From contig JAKOYE010000092.1 in assembly GCA_029780675.1 (NCBI GenBank), forward strand, positions 37,407 through 101,406: a stretch of 64,000 bases of DNA, read 5' to 3'. Below are positions 22,515 to 30,578 of the stretch, one piece after another. The DNA is from Actinomycetes bacterium. Its GTDB lineage: Bacteria > Actinomycetota > Actinomycetes > Mycobacteriales > Mycobacteriaceae. The translations under genes and the position numbers were made by a program. Numbering within the stretch: the stretch's first letter is position 1; each line of letters opens with the position of its first letter. The notes beneath the pieces are model-generated. The model saw only the letters and a list, made by a program, of their open reading frames with translations, was not told the origin of the DNA and did no database searches.

Positions 22515-22994
22515 GTGACCCTGCCCCGGGTCGGCGTCGGTACCGACGTCCACCCCATCGAGAACGGCCGGCCGTGCTGGCTGCTCGGCCTGCTGTTCGA
22601 CGACGCTGATGGCTGCTCCGGGCACTCCGACGGGGACGTGGCCGTGCATGCACTCTGTGACGCGCTGCTCTCGGCATCCGGTCTCGGCGACCTCGGCAGC
22701 GTGTTCGGGGTCGATCAGCCGCGGTGGCGCGGGGTTACCGGAGCGCAGATGCTGACCCACGTCAGAGATCTGCTGGCCGCCAACGGATTCACCGTCGGCA
22801 ACGCCGCGGTACAGGTCATCGCCAATCGCCCCAAGGTCGGGCCGCGTCGCGAAGAAGCCCAACGGGTGCTCGCCGCCCTGCTCGGCGCGCCGGTGTCGGT
22901 GTCGGCGACCACCACGGACGGGCTGGGACTCACCGGCCGCGGGGAGGGAATGGCCGCGGTCGCCACCGCCCTCGTCGTCGAGACGGCCCGGTAA
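22515..22994 (+). CDS. ispF: 2-C-methyl-D-erythritol 2,4-cyclodiphosphate synthase IspF
   Basis: Cyclises CDP-ME 2-phosphate to MEcPP with loss of CMP. Zinc ligands lie in GTDVHP (Asp and His) and in the GHSDGDV region; [14 protein letters not shown] is the C-terminal substrate loop. 159 aa from GTG 22515, the length of the M. tuberculosis enzyme. The track start at 22269 lies inside ispD. Confidence 0.96.
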   Translation: MTLPRVGVGTDVHPIENGRPCWLLGLLFDDADGCSGHSDGDVAVHALCDALLSASGLGDLGSVFGVDQPRWRGVTGAQMLTHVRDLLAANGFTVGNAAVQVIANRPKVGPRREEAQRVLAALLGAPVSVSATTTDGLGLTGRGEGMAAVATALVVETAR

Positions 22995-23005
22995 GCTGCG
23001 ACGTC

Positions 23006-24436
23006 GTGGCCGGACTGCGTTTGCATGACACCTTCACCGGTGGCGTGCGCGGCTTTCACCCCCTGCGTCCCGGCGAGGTGTCGATCTATCTGTGCGGTGC
23101 CACGGTGCAAGGGCTACCGCACATCGGACATGTGCGCAGCGGTGTCGCATTCGACGTCCTGCGCCGCTGGTTGCTGGCCAAGGGCTACGACGTCGCGTTC
23201 ATCCGCAACGTCACCGACATCGACGACAAGATCCTGACCAAAGCCGCTGAAGCCGGCCGGCCCTGGTGGGAGTGGGCCGCCACGCACGAACGCGCTTTCG
23301 CCGCGGCCTACGATGCGCTCGGCGTGCTGCCGCCGTCCGCTGAACCGCGCGCCACCGGGCACATCACCCAGATCGTCGAACTCATCGAACGTCTCATCGA
23401 CACCGGTCATGCGTACCCCGGTGCCGGGGACGTCTACTTCGACGTACTGAGCTTCCCGGACTACGGAAAGCTCTCCGGCCACCGGATCGACGACGTTCAC
23501 CAGGGTGAGGGGGCCGGCGCCGGTAAGCGCGATCCCCGGGACTTCACCCTCTGGAAGGCGGCGAAGCCGGGCGAGCCGTCCTGGCCCACCCCGTGGGGCC
23601 GGGGCCGACCCGGCTGGCACTCGGAGTGCGTCGCGATGGCCCACGAGTATCTCGGATCCGAGTTCGACATCCATTGTGGTGGAATGGATCTGGTCTTTCC
23701 GCATCACGAGAACGAGATCGCCCAAGCGCAGGCCGCCGGTGACGGATTCGCGCGGTTCTGGCTGCACAACGGCTGGGTCACGATGGGCGGCGAGAAGATG
23801 AGCAAGTCGCTGGGCAATGTGCTGTCGATTCCGGCCGTGCTGCAACGGGTCCGGCCAGCGGAGTTGCGGTACTACCTGGGTAGCGCGCACTACCGCTCGA
23901 TGCTGGAATTCACCGAGACCGCCCTGCAGGACGCCGCGAAGGCCTACAGCGGTATCGAGGATTTCCTGCACCGGGTGCGAACCAGGGTCGGCGCGGTCAT
24001 GCCGACCGGCTGGACGGACACGTTCGCCGCAGCCCTCGACGACGACCTTGCCGCCCCCGCCGCGCTCGCCGAGGTGCACGCGGCCCGGGCCGACGGGAAT
24101 CGGGCCCTGGAGTCCGGCGACCACGAAACGGCGCTGGCGAAGGCCGGCCAGATCCGCACGATGATGGGCATTCTCGGCTGTGACCCGCTCGATGTGCGCT
24201 GGGAGACCCGCGACGAGACGGCCGCCGCGCTGGGCGCCGTCGACGTGCTGGTCCGGGCGGAGGTGCAGCGCCGAGAGGATGCCCGCCGCCGGCGCGACTG
24301 GGCGCAGGCCGACGAGATCCGGGATCGGCTCAAGCAAGCCGGTATCGAGGTGACCGATACCGCCGACGGGCCGCAGTGGTCACTGCTGGAGGGGTCGCTG
24401 TTGGAGGGGTCGATGCGGGACGGGACGGGTGCCTAG
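23006..24436 (+). CDS. cysS: Cysteinyl-tRNA synthetase CysS
   Basis: Class I synthetase. It shows YLCGATVQG (zinc Cys), the HIGH motif [20 protein letters not shown], the zinc residues in HSECV and FPHHENE, and KMSKSLGN. 476 aa from GTG 23006. TAAGCT lies 8 nt before the start and could be a leaderless -10. The C-terminus carries a short duplication ([10 protein letters not shown]). It is the genuine synthetase rather than the mycothiol enzyme MshC because of length and context. Confidence 0.95.
   Translation: MAGLRLHDTFTGGVRGFHPLRPGEVSIYLCGATVQGLPHIGHVRSGVAFDVLRRWLLAKGYDVAFIRNVTDIDDKILTKAAEAGRPWWEWAATHERAFAAAYDALGVLPPSAEPRATGHITQIVELIERLIDTGHAYPGAGDVYFDVLSFPDYGKLSGHRIDDVHQGEGAGAGKRDPRDFTLWKAAKPGEPSWPTPWGRGRPGWHSECVAMAHEYLGSEFDIHCGGMDLVFPHHENEIAQAQAAGDGFARFWLHNGWVTMGGEKMSKSLGNVLSIPAVLQRVRPAELRYYLGSAHYRSMLEFTETALQDAAKAYSGIEDFLHRVRTRVGAVMPTGWTDTFAAALDDDLAAPAALAEVHAARADGNRALESGDHETALAKAGQIRTMMGILGCDPLDVRWETRDETAAALGAVDVLVRAEVQRREDARRRRDWAQADEIRDRLKQAGIEVTDTADGPQWSLLEGSLLEGSMRDGTGA
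24383..24412 (+). repeat. 15-bp duplication at the cysS 3' end
   Basis: Two adjacent 15-nt units (ctgctggaggggtcg, ctgttggaggggtcg) encode LLEGS twice, 8 codons before the cysS stop. A local duplication of the kind seen at several gene ends in this window. Confidence 0.8.
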
Positions 24437-25372
24437 ATGGCCGGAAACTCGAGACGGCGCGGCGCAGTCCGCAAGGCCGGCACCAAGAAGGGGCCGACGG
24501 TGGGTTCCGGGGGTGTCCGGCGGCGCGGTCTGGAAGGTCGCGGCGCCACCCCGCCCGCTCATATGCGGCCCGGGCATCCGGCCGCCAGGCGAGCCGCCAA
24601 ACAGAACCGCCCCCCCACGGCGAAGCCCGCGGACGAAACCGAGACCGTTCTCGGCCGAAATCCGGTGCTGGAGTGTCTGCGTGCCCACGCGCCGGCGTCG
24701 GCGCTCTACGTCGCACTCGGGGCGGAGGCCGACGAGCGGTTCACCGAATCGGTGACACTGGCAGCCGACCGGGGCATTCCGATCCTCGAGGTGCCGCGTA
24801 CCGATCTCGACCGACTCAGTGCCAACGGGCTGCACCAAGGTATCGCGCTGCAGGTACCGCCGTACTCCTACGTCCACCCCGATGACCTGCTGGCGTCGGC
24901 CCGCAACGATGTTCGGCCGGCGCTGCTGGTGGCCCTTGACAACATTTCCGATCCGCGGAACCTCGGCGCGATCATCCGTTCGGTTGCCGCCTTTGCCGGC
25001 CACGGTGTTCTGATCCCGCAGCGTCGGTCCGCGTCGGTGACCGCGGTGGCGTGGCGCACGAGTGCCGGTGCGGCCGCCCGGGTTCCGGTGTCGCGGGCCA
25101 CGAATCTCAATCGCACGCTGAAGGATTGGGTTTCGGCGGGATTGCAGGTCGTCGGCCTGGACGCCGGGGGTGACACCACCCTCGACGAGTTGGACGGTTC
25201 CGGCCCGATGGTCGTGGTGGTGGGTTCCGAGGGTAAGGGTCTGTCCCGGCTGGTTCGGGAGAACTGCGATGCCATCGTCTCCATTCCGATGGCGGGGCCG
25301 ACCGAGTCCCTCAACGCTGCTGTGGCAGCCGGTGTCGTGCTGGCCGAGATCGCACGGCAGCGGCGGTCCTGA
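24437..25372 (+). CDS. rlmB: 23S rRNA (guanosine-2'-O-)-methyltransferase RlmB / TrmH family
   Basis: SPOUT methyltransferase. A basic N-terminal extension (about 70 residues rich in Arg, Lys, Gly) precedes the substrate-binding domain ([13 protein letters not shown]) and the knotted SAM domain with motif 1 [14 protein letters not shown], motif 2 [14 protein letters not shown] and motif 3 [15 protein letters not shown]. 311 aa. The ATG begins immediately after the cysS TAG. The exact nucleotide modified (G2251-type) is inferred from the family. Confidence 0.88.
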   Translation: MAGNSRRRGAVRKAGTKKGPTVGSGGVRRRGLEGRGATPPAHMRPGHPAARRAAKQNRPPTAKPADETETVLGRNPVLECLRAHAPASALYVALGAEADERFTESVTLAADRGIPILEVPRTDLDRLSANGLHQGIALQVPPYSYVHPDDLLASARNDVRPALLVALDNISDPRNLGAIIRSVAAFAGHGVLIPQRRSASVTAVAWRTSAGAAARVPVSRATNLNRTLKDWVSAGLQVVGLDAGGDTTLDELDGSGPMVVVVGSEGKGLSRLVRENCDAIVSIPMAGPTESLNAAVAAGVVLAEIARQRRS

Positions 25373-25421
25373 CCGCCCCCCGCCCACCCCGATCACCTGG
25401 ATCCGGGCACCGTTCACCGGT

Positions 25422-26342
25422 TTACGCCCAGGGGTCTGCGTGCTGCCACAGTGTGGGTAGATGGACGGCCACACCATCGCGTGCGGCCAGTCGGTCGAAC
25501 TCCGCCATTGTCGCATCCAGATCGTCCGTGACGTAGGGCAGCGCCCGCATCGGTGCGGTCAGCGGCCGGAAGAAGTCGTCCCAATGGATCAGGACGACCT
25601 GCCGCGCACCGACGGTGCGGACGGTCTCCTCCCAGTACCGCTCGATGTAGCCGACCGGCTGCACTCCGAGCTGGCCGACGCCGAGGTAGGCGATCTCGGC
25701 CTGCCGCCCCGCCAGGGCGCCCGGTACGAAGCCGGCGCTGCCCTGGATCAGCAGGCGCCGACCGCTGGGCCGGTGTCGGACCACGGCCGACCAGGCCTCC
25801 CCGCACCGGTAGGCCGAGGCCCGGGCGGTGGGCGCGACCGGTGTGGTGATCGGACCCGGGAACCGGTCCGGAGGGCAGTGCGCTGACTCGATCAGCGTCA
25901 CGTCGAAGGAGCCGAACTCCAACTCGGATCCGGGAGTGGCCACCAGGATGCGATCTTCGGGAAGACCATGTCCCCGGGCGATATTGGCCGCCGACTCCCC
26001 GCCCACGACGACGGCGCCGGTGCGAAGTGCGACCTCGGCCGAGTCCAGAGCGTGGTCGTAATGGGTGTGCACCGGCAGGAGCGCGTCCACCCGGGTGATA
26101 CCGGCGTTGGCCAGCGCCTCATCGATCCGCGACGGGGAGCAGCGCAACGGCAGCAGTCCGACGCTCAGCATGCCGGGCCGCGAGAAGAACCCGTCGGTCA
26201 ACAACACGGACGTGCCGTCGTCCACGAGCAGGGTCGACACACCCAACCAGGTCACCGCCAGCGGGGCGGAGGGGTCCGCGGCCGTCAGGGTGAAGCGGTC
26301 GGCGTAACGACCGATATCGGGGCGGCCCGGTTTCAGGCGCAT
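25422..26342 (-). CDS. Metallo-beta-lactamase-fold hydrolase (Rv3577 family)
   Basis: 306-aa protein with the MBL zinc motif HTHYDH (in LLPVHTHYDHALD), the strand TWLGVSTLLVDDG, a third His in LIESAHCPPD and a late His in VLIHWDDF. Resembles the UlaG/NAPE-PLD-type branch; substrate unknown. Its ATG shares one base with the stop of pxpA (TGATG), so the two are translationally coupled. Last gene of the znu-pxpA unit; it converges on rlmB with a 49-bp gap. Confidence 0.88.
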   Translation of the reverse strand: MRLKPGRPDIGRYADRFTLTAADPSAPLAVTWLGVSTLLVDDGTSVLLTDGFFSRPGMLSVGLLPLRCSPSRIDEALANAGITRVDALLPVHTHYDHALDSAEVALRTGAVVVGGESAANIARGHGLPEDRILVATPGSELEFGSFDVTLIESAHCPPDRFPGPITTPVAPTARASAYRCGEAWSAVVRHRPSGRRLLIQGSAGFVPGALAGRQAEIAYLGVGQLGVQPVGYIERYWEETVRTVGARQVVLIHWDDFFRPLTAPMRALPYVTDDLDATMAEFDRLAARDGVAVHLPTLWQHADPWA

Positions 26343-27100
26343 CAGGCGAACGCCGTCAGGTCGACACCGTCATTCAGCAGACGTTCCCGCACCGCGGCGG
26401 CGATACTTACCGCCCCGGGCGAATCACCGTGTACGCACACCGATTCCACCTCTATCTTGATCGTTGAACCGTCCACCGCCGGCACCGTCCCCGTCGACAC
26501 CATCGTCGCCACCCGGTGGGCGATCTCGGCCGGATCATGCAGCACCGCACCTGCCGTACCGCGCGGTGCGAGTCGCCCGTCGGGCAGATACGCGCGGTCG
26601 GCGAACGCCTCGGCCACCGTCCGCAGCCCCATCCGGCGGGCCTCGGCGAAGAACACCGAACCGGCCTGCCCCAGCACCGGGAGTCCGGGGTCGACCGCGC
26701 GGACGGCCTCGGCGACCGCGCGGGCCTGATCGCGGTCCACCGCGATCGTGTTGTACAGCGCGCCGTGGGGTTTGACATAGCCCAGCGTCGATCCCGCGGT
26801 GCGGGCCAGTGCCTGCAGAGCGCCGATCTGGTAGACGACGTCGGCGGCCAACTCGTCCGGGTCGACCTCGATACGGCGACGGCCGAAACCCGCCAGGTCG
26901 AAGTAGCCGACCTGCGCGCCGATCCGGACTCCCCGCCGCGCGGCGGCGGCGCAGGCCCGGGCCAGACCGACGGGGTTACCGGCGTGGAACCCGCAGGCCA
27001 GGTTCGCGCTGGTGACGATGTCGAGCATCGCGTCATCATCGCCGAGTTCCCACACCCCGTACCCCTCGGCCAGGTCGGCGTTGAGGTCGACGGACGGCAT
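26342..27100 (-). CDS. pxpA: 5-oxoprolinase subunit PxpA (LamB/YcsF family)
   Basis: 252-aa LamB/YcsF protein: VDLNADLAEGYG at the N-terminus, ACGFHAGNP, QVGYFDLAGFGRR and VKPHGALYN are the family signatures. In bacteria PxpA acts with PxpB and PxpC to cleave 5-oxoproline using ATP. No pxpB or pxpC lies next to it here, so partners must be elsewhere or the role differs. Start is ATG 27100 (GTG 27103 also possible), 9 nt after the znuB stop. Coupled downstream to the MBL gene. Confidence 0.9.
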   Translation of the reverse strand: MPSVDLNADLAEGYGVWELGDDDAMLDIVTSANLACGFHAGNPVGLARACAAAARRGVRIGAQVGYFDLAGFGRRRIEVDPDELAADVVYQIGALQALARTAGSTLGYVKPHGALYNTIAVDRDQARAVAEAVRAVDPGLPVLGQAGSVFFAEARRMGLRTVAEAFADRAYLPDGRLAPRGTAGAVLHDPAEIAHRVATMVSTGTVPAVDGSTIKIEVESVCVHGDSPGAVSIAAAVRERLLNDGVDLTAFA

Positions 27101-27109
27101 CACGCGAGC

Positions 27110-27976
27110 TTACGCAGCGGCCGGGTCGTGCCGGCGACGGCTGAGCGCCCAGCACACCAGATAGATCACGAACGAGATGACGGTGACGAACACCGACACC
27201 GGCACCCCGGGTGCCAGCGACAGCAGGATGCCGCCCACCGCCGATACCTCGGCGAAGATCACCGACGCCGCGATGGTGGCGAACGGTGAACTGAACACCC
27301 GCGCTGCCGCGGCGGCAGGGGTGATCAGCAGCGACATCACCAGCAGCGCGCCGACGATCTGCACCCCCTGCGCGGCGACGACACCGACCAGCGCCGCGAA
27401 CACGATGCCCAGGGCGCGCACCGGCACACCACGGGCGGCGGCCACCTCCGGGTCGGCGGTGGCGAACAGCAGTGGTCGGTAGCTCGCCACCAGCACGCCG
27501 GTCACCGCCACGGTGACCCCTGCCAGCAGTGCCAGTCCGGAGTAGCCGACGCCGACGATCTGACCCGTCAGCAGCGCGAAGCTGGTACCGGTGCGGCCGG
27601 GATAGAGGTGGATGAACAGCACCGCCAGGCCGAGCCCGAACGCCAGCACCACCCCGATCGCCGAGTCTCGCTCCCGGGCGCGCTGACCCAGGAGACCGAA
27701 CAGCACCGCGGCGAGGGCACTGCCGACCAGAGCCCCCAGCCCGACGTTCAGTCCGGTGAGCAGTGCGAACGCCGCCCCGGTCAGCGACAGCTCGCTGGAG
27801 CCGTGCACGGCGAAGGACATCTGTCGCATCACGATGAACGGGCCGATCAGCCCCGCCACCAGCGCCAGCAGTGCGGCGGCGATCAGGGCGTGCTGGACGA
27901 ACTCCCGCCCCAGCAGGTCCGCGGTGACCCCGAAGGAGAACATGTCGTGCAGCAGGACGGTCAACCGGTCATTCAT
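27110..27976 (-). CDS. znuB: Zinc/manganese-type ABC transporter permease (ZnuB)
   Basis: ABC-3 family permease of 288 aa with about eight transmembrane helices. Conserved features are GPFIVMRQMSFAVHG near the N-terminus, ARERDSAIGVVLAFG, and LLVMSLLITPAAAAARV. Start ATG 27976 overlaps the znuC stop by 8 nt; the track start at 28039 is inside znuC. Forms the membrane channel of the ZnuABC importer. Confidence 0.9.
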   Translation of the reverse strand: MNDRLTVLLHDMFSFGVTADLLGREFVQHALIAAALLALVAGLIGPFIVMRQMSFAVHGSSELSLTGAAFALLTGLNVGLGALVGSALAAVLFGLLGQRARERDSAIGVVLAFGLGLAVLFIHLYPGRTGTSFALLTGQIVGVGYSGLALLAGVTVAVTGVLVASYRPLLFATADPEVAAARGVPVRALGIVFAALVGVVAAQGVQIVGALLVMSLLITPAAAAARVFSSPFATIAASVIFAEVSAVGGILLSLAPGVPVSVFVTVISFVIYLVCWALSRRRHDPAAA

Positions 27977-28781
27977 GGCTGTGTCCGTGGGTGTGGCCGG
28001 AATGATCGAGGTGCTCGCCCACGACGACGTACCGGCCACCGACCTGCACCACCTGGATGTCGGCCTGGTAGAGCTCCGAGAGCGTTTCCGATGTCATGAC
28101 CTCAGACACCGTCCCGATCATGAACCGCCCCGCCACCAGGTAGAGGATGCGGTCCACGAAGGGCAGGACCGGGTTGACCTCGTGGGTCACGAACAGCACC
28201 GCGGTTCCCGACTTTCGGCGGCGGTCGATGAGACCCGCGACCAACCGCGCGTTGGCCGGGTCGAGGTTGAGAAGCGGTTCGTCGCACAGCAGCAACGCGG
28301 GGTCGCTGGCCAGGGCCTGGGCGATCCGCACCCGCTGCAACTCGCCGCCGGACATGACGCCGACCGGGACAGCGGCCAGCTTTGCGGCGTTGACCTGAGC
28401 CAGCGCCCGACTGACCGCCTCGCGGCGGTGTCTGCGCGCGGCGGGCCGCATCGGTGTGAGACCCCAGCGGTGTCCGTCGACGCCGAGCCGCACCATATCC
28501 GCCCCGCACAGGCTCAGACCGCGATCGACGGCGCGGTGCTGCGGAACGTAACCGATCCGATCGCTTCCGGTACGCACCGGCTGTCCTTCGATCAGCGCGG
28601 TGCCGGTGCTCAGCGGGAGCTGGCCGAGAAGCACCTTGATCAGTGACGTCTTGCCGGTTCCGTTGGGGCCGAGGACGGCGATGAACTCCCCGGCGGACAC
28701 CGTCAGGTCGAGGTGGTCCCACAGCACCCGATCACCGAAGGCCAGGCGGGCTCCGGTGATCGAGACGACCTCGTTGGACAT
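27969..28781 (-). CDS. znuC: Zinc/manganese-type ABC transporter ATPase (ZnuC)
   Basis: ABC ATPase, 270 aa: Walker A GPNGTGKTS, Q-loop YVPQHR, signature SGGELQRVRIAQAL, Walker B ALLLCDEPLLNLD and H-loop FVTHEV. The C-terminus ends in a His-rich tail (HSGHTHGHSHE) suited to binding a transition metal. Start ATG 28781 shares its first base with the last base of the znuA stop. Confidence 0.92.
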   Translation of the reverse strand: MSNEVVSITGARLAFGDRVLWDHLDLTVSAGEFIAVLGPNGTGKTSLIKVLLGQLPLSTGTALIEGQPVRTGSDRIGYVPQHRAVDRGLSLCGADMVRLGVDGHRWGLTPMRPAARRHRREAVSRALAQVNAAKLAAVPVGVMSGGELQRVRIAQALASDPALLLCDEPLLNLDPANARLVAGLIDRRRKSGTAVLFVTHEVNPVLPFVDRILYLVAGRFMIGTVSEVMTSETLSELYQADIQVVQVGGRYVVVGEHLDHSGHTHGHSHE

Positions 28782-29683
28782 CACCGGGCCGTGCGGAGCG
28801 CGGCGGCCAACCGCTCAGTCAGCCCGGCCTGCCAGGGCAGGTACTCGGTCCCGTCCGGGAGCGTTTCGGTGACGGCGACGACCGGTACCCCCGCCTGATC
28901 GGCCGCTTCCCGAACCCGGCGGGTGGCGCCGGTGACGGTCTGGTCGTTGAACACCAGGGCCGCGACCTCCCGGCCGGTGATCAGGTCGAGCATTGCCGCG
29001 ATATCGACCGGCGCCGGGTCGGTGTCCTGCTCGATGGCGTTGGTGAACCCGATCGGGGTGCGATCGCGCAGGCCGGCCGCCTGGAGCAGGTAGTGCGCCA
29101 CCGGTTCGGTGGCAACCACCGCCCTACCGGGAAACTCCGTCCGCAGCGCGCGCTGCCGTTCGAGGATGGCGTCGGCCTGGCGACCGAAGTCCGCGGCGCG
29201 TGATCGGTAGCCGTCGGCGTGGGCGGGGTCCGCCCCGGCCAGCGCGTCAGCGATCCGGCCGGCCACCGCCTTGGCGGTATTCAACTCATAGAAGACATGC
29301 GCGTTGGCAGGCTCGGGCTCGCCGACGGCTCCCGGATCCAGCAGGGTGAAGGCGTCGACGGATACGACGTCGGGATGTTCCTCGAGGATGTCGGCGGCCC
29401 AGGCGTCGTAGCCGCCGCCGTTGAATACTACGAGGGCCGCATCGGCCATCTCGGCGACCGCTGCCGGACCGGGTTCGAAGGAATGCGGATCGGCCGTACC
29501 GGTGATGATCGACGACACCCGGGCGTCGGGGCCGGCCACCGACCTGGCGACGCTGCCCCACACGTCGGACGACGCGACCACCGCCGGTGGACCGGTCGGC
29601 GTGTCGGGGCCGCTCCCGGAACACGCGCTCAGCGTGCCCACGGCTACCAGGGCGGCCACGGCGTACATACCGAATCTGAGCAC
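28781..29683 (-). CDS. znuA: Metal-binding lipoprotein of a zinc/manganese ABC importer (ZnuA)
   Basis: 300-aa SsuA/TroA-fold lipoprotein: signal peptide with lipobox TLSAC (Cys near residue 21), metal ligands in TADPHSFEP (His), NAHVFYEL (His) and VATEPVAHYLL (His), plus an Asp late in the chain. Three histidines favour zinc over manganese. GGAGG lies 4 nt before the GTG at 29683. First gene of a znuA-znuC-znuB-pxpA-MBL unit. Confidence 0.9.
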   Translation of the reverse strand: MLRFGMYAVAALVAVGTLSACSGSGPDTPTGPPAVVASSDVWGSVARSVAGPDARVSSIITGTADPHSFEPGPAAVAEMADAALVVFNGGGYDAWAADILEEHPDVVSVDAFTLLDPGAVGEPEPANAHVFYELNTAKAVAGRIADALAGADPAHADGYRSRAADFGRQADAILERQRALRTEFPGRAVVATEPVAHYLLQAAGLRDRTPIGFTNAIEQDTDPAPVDIAAMLDLITGREVAALVFNDQTVTGATRRVREAADQAGVPVVAVTETLPDGTEYLPWQAGLTERLAAALRTAR

Positions 29684-29701
29684 GAATCCTCCGTAGCGAA
29701 A

Positions 29702-29717
29702 ATGAAAATCGTTTCCA
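29702..29717. promoter_or_regulatory. Zur-like box upstream of znuA
   Basis: ATGAAAATCGTTTCCA is a near match to the mycobacterial Zur (FurB) box core TGAAAATCATTTTCA, with two differences. It lies 18 nt before the znuA GTG, where bound repressor would block initiation. This supports zinc as substrate and zinc-dependent control of the whole unit. Confidence 0.75.
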
Positions 29718-29744
29718 AAAACTGTAGCGGAGGCCTCGCGGTCG

Positions 29745-30428
29745 CTAGCGGCCCGGCTGTCCTGACCCGTCGTCCGCGGAGCCCAGGAGAAGCCGCACCG
29801 TCAGATCCAGTCTTTTGCTGACATCGCTAGCAGAAGCCCGCCTGGTCAGCCAGGCCAGCAGATTCGACAGCCAGACATCGGAGATCACCCGGGCGATGTG
29901 GTACTGGTCCTCAGTCGGCTCGCCGTCGCTCATCGCCCGGGCGAACATGCCGTCGACGATCTTCTCGACATGGTCCACCTCGCCCGCGGCGGAGGCGTCG
30001 GCGAACACGTAGGCGCGGGTCATGGCCTCGGTCAGCAACGGGTTGCGCTGCATGGCTCGGGTGAGCTTGCTGACCATGAAGTTCAACCGCTGGAACGGGG
30101 TTCCGCCGGCGACGGCGGAGCGATCGGTCTTGGCGTCGATCCGCTCGAACTCCCGGCCCAGTGCGGACACCAGCAGGTGGACCTTGGACGGGAAATATCG
30201 GTACAGCGTGCCGACCGCGACATCCGCACGGTCAGCCACGGCCCGCATCTGCACCGCCTCGTAGCCGCCCTTGGAGGCGATCGCCAGGGTGGCGTCGAGG
30301 ATTCGTTTGCGCCTCTCGCGCTGTGCTTCCGAGCCCAGTTCCGATTCCGTCAGGACCGAGACCGGTGTCACCTCGCGTGGCTGAGAGCCGGGTTCTCCCG
30401 CCGAGGGCTGCTGCGCTGTCGAGGACAT
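29745..30428 (-). CDS. kstR: TetR-family cholesterol catabolism repressor KstR
   Basis: Represses the first half of sterol degradation; released by 3-oxo-4-cholestenoyl-CoA-type ligands. The TetR helix-turn-helix (AQRERRKRILDATLAIASKG, then VAVGTLYRYFPSK) is nearly the M. tuberculosis KstR sequence, as are GEPTEDQYHIARVISDVWL and LLAWLTRR. ATG 30428 gives 227 aa; GTG 30371 would give a protein closer to the M. tuberculosis length and is a valid alternative. The track start at 31787 is a shadow through fadE34. Divergent from fadE34 with a KstR box between. Confidence 0.95.
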   Translation of the reverse strand: MSSTAQQPSAGEPGSQPREVTPVSVLTESELGSEAQRERRKRILDATLAIASKGGYEAVQMRAVADRADVAVGTLYRYFPSKVHLLVSALGREFERIDAKTDRSAVAGGTPFQRLNFMVSKLTRAMQRNPLLTEAMTRAYVFADASAAGEVDHVEKIVDGMFARAMSDGEPTEDQYHIARVISDVWLSNLLAWLTRRASASDVSKRLDLTVRLLLGSADDGSGQPGR

Positions 30429-30514
30429 CGCTGGGGCGGCTCCTTCCCGGACTTCTCGGACGTGACCCTCGCTTCGGCGTGAGCGTCGACTTGACGCCTC
30501 GTCGCTGGCACTAT

Positions 30515-30528
30515 TAGAACACGTTCTA
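30515..30528. promoter_or_regulatory. KstR operator, kstR-fadE34
   Basis: tagAACacGTTcta is a full match to the KstR motif tnnAACnnGTTnna and is a palindrome. It lies in the 150-bp gap between divergent kstR and fadE34, so it should give autoregulation of kstR and repression of fadE34. Confidence 0.93.
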
Positions 30529-30578
30529 GTGGTCGGTGCCGGTAGCCGCCCATGTCGCACCGACCCGAGGAGACGACG

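Noticed and set aside
25373-25421. Terminator between rlmB and the MBL gene.
   Set aside because: No stem longer than 5 bp was found in the 49-bp convergent gap.
29702-29717. Reading of the znuA box as an IdeR or MntR site.
   Set aside because: IdeR boxes (TTAGGTTAGSCTAACCTAA type) and MntR boxes do not fit; the TGAAAATC-GTTTCCA pattern matches Zur better, and the transporter has three His ligands.
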